DNA of 35,957 bases, taken from contig MVQL01000250.1 of NCBI GenBank assembly GCA_002067205.1, positions 1 through 35,957 on the forward strand. The letters run 5' to 3'. This DNA is from Pelotomaculum sp. PtaB.Bin104 (GTDB lineage Bacteria; Bacillota; Desulfotomaculia; Desulfotomaculales; Pelotomaculaceae). Under the pieces are notes generated by a model. That model was given only the letters and a program-made list of their open reading frames with translations. It was not told where the DNA came from and searched no databases. Both the position numbers and the translations under genes were made by a program. Position 1 is the first letter of the stretch. Each line of letters opens with the position of its first letter. Positions 32,621 through 35,957 of this stretch are shown here, piece by piece.

Positions 32621-33268
32621 CTATTGTTCCCACCTTTCTTTACGTCCTCTATTTCGAGAAGGTACTACTAGCTTCAAATAACGTGGTATTTTCCTTTTAA
32701 CTTTGTAACATTTCCCTGTCGTTTTACTAACACGGAATTTATTACCTCTTTGATCTGTGTACGTTGTAAACACTTCTATCCCATTTTTAACAGCGAACTC
32801 TTCCGCGATAGAAGGTTGCCCATTTAGTTTTCTTAAATTGCTTGCATTACATAAATAATTAACAACAAATCTTAGCAATTCTTGATTCTCATAGTTCCAA
32901 AGGAATTCCATCACTTCATTAATATTGCCTATTGGTTTATCAGGGAGTGTTTTTATAAAATCCCTAGTGTAGAAATAGTCTTTGACTTCGTACTTGTGAC
33001 CATCATAATATTTGGTGATAGGAAATATATTTACAAATTCTGATGGTGTTAATAATCCCATCAACCACTGGAGGTTTTCCGCAAATCGAGAATCGCGCAT
33101 CGCTTCATCCCTGATTATAATTTTCGTTTTTGGCTTAGAGTTTACTATTCTTACACCGTAAAAGATAAGTTTTTTAATAGCAGATAGATTTGGCTCTGGG
33201 AATGTAAGCGTTTCCAGGGTATTCTGATAAGCTTTCAGGTATAATTCATGTTTATCTGTTGTATTCAT
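32621..33268 (-). CDS. Unknown phage-like protein (215 aa)
   Basis: The minus-strand ATG at 33268 follows AAAAAGGAGGAGC. The product starts MNTTDKHELYLKAYQNTLET, has a central mixed alpha/beta part (NINEVMEFLWNYENQELLRF) and a very basic C-terminus (KVKRKIPRYLKLVVPSRNRG, then RKERW) that may bind nucleic acid. I do not recognise the family. It lies 100 bp downstream of an XRE-type repressor gene on the same strand and directly against the displaced ssrA half, so it most likely belongs to a phage or integrative element that used ssrA as its attachment site. Confidence 0.65.
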   Translation of the reverse strand: MNTTDKHELYLKAYQNTLETLTFPEPNLSAIKKLIFYGVRIVNSKPKTKIIIRDEAMRDSRFAENLQWLMGLLTPSEFVNIFPITKYYDGHKYEVKDYFYTRDFIKTLPDKPIGNINEVMEFLWNYENQELLRFVVNYLCNASNLRKLNGQPSIAEEFAVKNGIEVFTTYTDQRGNKFRVSKTTGKCYKVKRKIPRYLKLVVPSRNRGRKERWEQ

Positions 33269-33367
33269 ATGATAGCTCCTCCTTTTTGAGATAGATAATG
33301 GTTTAAGTAATTGGAGGTTATAAGGTCCGCATTAGCGCTGGGACAGAGCTTATTTTTTATCGGATGA

Positions 33368-33586
33368 TTACATTCTTACTGTATTTTTATGTACATTTCC
33401 CTGTGCCTGTTCTAACGCGTATGTATAGATAACATCTTTTATCTTGTTTAGCAATTCTGGATTCGGTTTAATCCGATTGTTTTCAATCTTGCTCATTACA
33501 TCGGCATTAATGCCAACCATTTGAACCAGTTGGTAACCTTTGAGCCCAACCTTGATTCTTGCGATTTTAACGTCAAGACCTGTCAT
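33368..33586 (-). CDS. XRE-family HTH regulator
   Basis: ATG 33586 lies eight to nine bases after AAGGAGG; the GTG at 33595 overlaps the ribosome site and is rejected. The 72-residue protein is a single Cro/C1-type helix-turn-helix: MTGLDVKIARIKVGLKGYQL, VQMVGINADVMSKIENNRIK, PNPELLNKIKDVI. It is the size of small phage or integrative-element repressors. A sigma-A type promoter (TTGCGC, 16 bases, TATAAT) is visible just upstream, and the unknown 215-residue gene follows on the same strand. Confidence 0.85.
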   Translation of the reverse strand: MTGLDVKIARIKVGLKGYQLVQMVGINADVMSKIENNRIKPNPELLNKIKDVIYTYALEQAQGNVHKNTVRM

Positions 33587-33633
33587 ATTGTTCACCTCCT
33601 TGTCGCAAGGATGGTATTATCTTCCCCATAACA

Positions 33634-33661
33634 ATTATACACCCAATGCAAACCAGCGCAA
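33634..33661 (-). promoter_or_regulatory. Sigma-A type promoter of the XRE regulator
   Basis: On the minus strand TTGCGC (33661-33656) and TATAAT (33639-33634) are 16 bases apart, with a perfect -10 box preceded by TG. It lies about 48 bp upstream of ATG 33586. Confidence 0.6.
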
Positions 33662-33873
33662 CTAAATGTAGCCACCTATCAAATAAAGCAAGATTTCATA
33701 TATTGTGTACATAGCGGTTAATATTTAGCTTAGATTTACATCTTACTCTCAATAAATATGCTCCAACGCAATTTATGGCGCTGACAACGTAGGATTATTA
33801 ACAATATTTATTGGGACGCCCCAGAGTTCAGCTATAAACTGACCTATAGGCATTAGTAGGCTATAGTAAGATG

Positions 33874-34158
33874 TTAATCTGTTATCTTGCTGACCATTGC
33901 AGGTGAAACATCAATCCCATAGATGCCCCTCATATGGTCCTCAATATCGCGGGTAGACATACCCTTAGCATACATAGCTATTATCTGGTCTTCAAGCTGG
34001 TTAGATGTCTTTTCATATCTGCCGATAATCCTTGGCTCAAATTCACCGTTACGATCCCGGGGAATTTCGATCTCCGTTTTACCAAACTTGGTTTGAATAG
34101 TCTTCTTGTTATAACCGTTACGACTGTTACCGGTATTATTGCCATCAATGCTGTGTTT
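33874..34158 (-). pseudogene. IS256-family transposase, internal fragment
   Basis: The minus strand reads KHSIDGNNTGNSRNGYNKKT, FGKTEIEIPRDRNGEFEPRI and MYAKGMSTRDIEDHMRGIYG then DVSPAMVSKITD, the segment that in IS256 transposases follows the N-terminal region and precedes the first catalytic Asp. A stop follows at 33874-33876 and the DDE core is missing. Together with the fragment at 35677-35823 it is one gene interrupted by the IS110 element. In a neighbouring frame DNA just below (about 33780-33870) reads GQFIAELWGVPINIVNNPT before a stop, possibly the tail of another gene. Confidence 0.85.
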
Positions 34159-34262
34159 TTATTATGAAAACATTTCTTGATTTTTTAAGTTGAGTGCATA
34201 GCAAATTAAGCCCACCAAAGCGGCAGACTTATTATTATCTATATAACTGGGGTATAGTCTCC

Positions 34263-35493
34263 TTAAACAGCAGCTTTGGCAGGTAGCTCCCATCCAAGAG
34301 AATGTAATTTTTTGAGATATGAGTTGATTTTCTTTTCTCTATTAAAATGAGTGTAATATTCTGATCCTAAATCTTTAAAAGGCATTCCTGTTTTTAACAC
34401 ATGATATATTGCAATAAGCATTGAGTGGAACAATAGCAAGCGTGGCTCTGTTTTTTCCCCTCCTTATGGCAATTCGTTGGTACTGAGCTGAGAAGAAGGA
34501 GGATTTCACATTCTTAGCTGCTTTTGCGCATTGAACTAATATGGTTTTAAGGGCTTTATTTCCTTTGGTAGTTTGACCATACTTTCGCTTTCCAGCACTC
34601 TCGTTGTTTCCCGGACATACACCTGCCCATGAACAGATATGTGCTGCTGATGGAAACCGACTCATGTCTTTACCAATTTCAGCTATTATGGCTTCTGCAC
34701 TTGTACGTCCAATCCCTGGAAGCTCATCGATAGCAGTTATAGCTCTTTCGTATGCGTCAAGATAATCCTTAATAATTTTATCCATATCTTTAATGCGATT
34801 GGTCATATCGTCGATATGGCTCAAGATGCTTGCAAGAAGTCTTTTTTGTAGTGGAGATATTATTCCGTCAATAGCAGGCATGATTTGGTCTAATTTTTTG
34901 TGCATACTTCCAAAGATTAAATCCTTAACTTCATCCTCAGTTAGTTTTTTATCAGCAATTATTTTACCAAGCAGTTTGCGGGAACTTTTGCCGTTAATAT
35001 CCTTTACGACACCGCTTAGTTTAATATTGGCTCCTTCAAGCATTTTCTGAAGACGATTGATTTCTCGGCTGCGTTCTTCAATAAGGCTTTTTCGATACCT
35101 GGTAATTTCCCGAAGCTCTCGTTGTTCTCTGTCTGGGATGTAGCTCGCTTTGAGTAATCCATGGCGAAGCAAATCAGCAATCCATTCTGCATCCTTTACA
35201 TCGGTCTTACGTCCAGGTAAAGCTTTCATGTGAGATGCATTTACAACAATAGCATCAAGTCCAGTAAGCTCAAAAATGTTGTATAGTGGCTTCCAATAGG
35301 AGCCTGTACTTTCCATTGCTATCATTTGGCAGCCAACCTCAAGCAGCCATGATGACATATTCCGTAGTTCTCCGGTTGTTGTACCAAATTGTCGTAGTTC
35401 CTGTTTCCTGCCTTTTATTAAACAAGCGACTATCAACTTTTTGTGTACATCAATCCCACAACAACACTCGTAAACAATTTCCACAATAAACAC
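34263..35493 (-). pseudogene. IS110-family DEDD transposase, frameshifted near its end
   Basis: The start at 35493 (GTG, or the in-frame GTG four codons later, which has the better spacing to AAAGGA) gives the RuvC-like DEDD domain: CCGIDVHKKLIVACL (first Asp), AMESTGSYWKPLYN (Glu) and GRKTDVKDAEWIADLLRHG (Asp pair). A coiled coil follows, then the Tnp_IS116/IS110/IS902 domain LPGIGRTSAEAIIAEIG with AHICSWAGVCPGNNESAGKR and the conserved Ser region GKRKYGQTTKGNKAL. At GG 34427-34428 one extra base shifts the frame into LNAYCNIS; without it the protein ends normally at 34263 (SMLIAIYHVLKTGMPFKDLG to LPAKAAV). With one base corrected it would be about 409 residues and apparently active. Confidence 0.88.
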
Positions 35494-35676
35494 ATCCTTT
35501 AGTAATTGTTACGGCGTAGCTTCCAATGTAATTGTTATTTTACTATGCGTCCTTTCGCTAATTGATAGGCATGAACAATTCGTGGTTCAAATGTGGAAGC
35601 TAATACCAATTTTATGCTCGAGCTCTTAGCCCAAAAAAACTCGATCTTGTGCCGTTACCATATTATTACCCAGTTT
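35494..35676 (-). ncRNA. Candidate IS110 bridge-RNA region
   Basis: IS110-subgroup elements encode a structured bridge RNA in the non-coding end upstream of the transposase. This 183-bp segment has no ORF of its own and contains TAGCTTCCA (35517-35525) and TGGAAGCTA (35594-35602), a nine-base perfect inverted repeat spaced by 68 bases, which could enclose internal loops. The assignment is by position and family knowledge; loops were not matched to target or donor sequences. Confidence 0.4.
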
Positions 35677-35823
35677 TCATTTATTGTGGCGCTCTTCAAT
35701 TTCAGCCTCGAATATCTGCTGGAGGGTGTCTTTAAACAAGTTCTTGAGTATCTCTTGTACATCATCTACAGTATGGCAATCCTTTGCTAGTTCCTTGATA
35801 GTTTTTTCTTGTACGTCCTGCAT
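35677..35823 (-). pseudogene. IS256-family transposase, N-terminal fragment
   Basis: GGGAGATGACCATTT precedes ATG 35823. The 48 codons read MQDVQEKTIKELAKDCHTVD, DVQEILKNLFKDTLQQIFEA, EIEERHNK, the standard N-terminus of an IS256-family transposase. The next residues expected (HLGYEK) are replaced by IS110 DNA; the gene resumes at 34158. Confidence 0.85.
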
Positions 35824-35882
35824 AAATGGTCATCTCCCTTATTGGTAGTATTAACCATTTACACGTAACTAAATACGTTCTC
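35824..35882 (-). mobile_element. Terminal part of the IS256 element
   Basis: The minus strand begins GAGAACGTATTTAGTTACGT and leads to the transposase ribosome site. It ends precisely where helicase-like DNA resumes at 35883, so 35882/35883 is the insertion boundary. The opposite end of the element is not recognisable. Confidence 0.55.
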
Positions 35883-35957
35883 GCAAGTGCAGAAAGATTT
35901 AATGCACAAGGAACGCGATTCACAAATGGTAATATTTGCTGCTTAGCTTTAATTGAT
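35883..35957 (+). pseudogene. UvrD/Rep-like helicase fragment, copy 2 (runs off window)
   Basis: The plus strand encodes ASAERFNAQGTRFTNGNICC and LALID, identical in DNA to 25829-25903. The upstream part of the gene is displaced by the IS256 end at 35882. The rest lies outside the window. Confidence 0.8.

Larger units (their letters stand above)
34159..35676 (-). mobile_element. IS110-family element nested in an IS256 transposase gene
   Basis: About 1.5 kb lies between the two IS256 pieces. It consists of the DEDD transposase gene, 183 bp of non-coding DNA upstream of it and about 100 bp downstream. The limits given are the edges of IS256 homology; IS110 elements lack terminal inverted repeats, so exact ends cannot be fixed here. 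Confidence 0.75.

Noticed and set aside
32355..32633. 92-codon minus-strand frame
   Set aside because: It is the tmRNA 3' half read as protein.
35593..35790. 65-codon plus-strand hydrophobic frame
   Set aside because: Antisense to the IS256 N-terminal fragment and IS110 end; no ribosome site.

Overview
The window looks like a low-to-mid-GC, anaerobic, endospore-forming member of the Bacillota (Clostridia, Desulfotomaculum/Pelotomaculum-like). This is inferred from ferritin-like DUF3231 and DUF2935 proteins, two tiny YjcZ-type glycine/cysteine membrane peptides, a copper-amine-oxidase-N/TolB surface protein, a c-di-AMP riboswitch driving a CAP/SCP protein, strong AGGAGG-type ribosome sites, and clostridial mobile-element families. 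No search was run, so the genus is a guess.

Layout. 1-0.7 kb: decayed phage-like structural gene remnants. 0.7-2.9 kb: three minus-strand genes (TM2-like membrane protein, tandem DUF3231 protein, CBO0543-like membrane protein). 3.0-6.5 kb: scrambled relic of an integrative element (large serine recombinase C-terminus, zinc-finger protein, IS256 stub, SAM methyltransferase, DUF6550/DUF6809 pair). 6.8 kb: a tRNA-Sec (selC) lacking its 5' strand, an apparent integration scar. 7.2-9.3 kb: DUF2935 gene and a broken second DUF3231 copy. 9.4-17.5 kb: mostly chromosomal genes (surface propeller protein, tiny membrane peptides, DUF89, riboswitch plus CAP protein, citrate synthase, a 39-residue ORF behind three palindromes). 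17.9-23.2 kb: ECF sigma factor with a large membrane anti-sigma, then an ABC exporter. 23.2-26 kb: IS630 remnant, truncated HTH protein, complete IS3 element, 3' end of a UvrD-like helicase. 26.3-32.4 kb: an island bounded by a 12-bp sequence equal to the 3' end of tmRNA. It carries a BrnT/BrnA-like toxin-antitoxin pair, a TOTE-type primase-helicase and a divergent helical-repeat protein. 32.4-35.9 kb: displaced 3' half of ssrA, a phage-like repressor plus partner gene, and an IS110 element nested in an IS256 element that itself sits in a second copy of the UvrD-like gene.

The most interesting parts are the island carrying the TOTE-type primase-helicase opposite an unassigned 574-residue protein, the two displaced RNA-gene 3' fragments (selC and ssrA) with outlying att-like 12-mers, and the palindrome cluster at 17.5-17.65 kb. 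A caution applies to the whole window: at least eight otherwise well-conserved reading frames are broken by a single-base gain or loss, mostly in homopolymer runs. Several apparent pseudogenes may therefore be sequencing errors.
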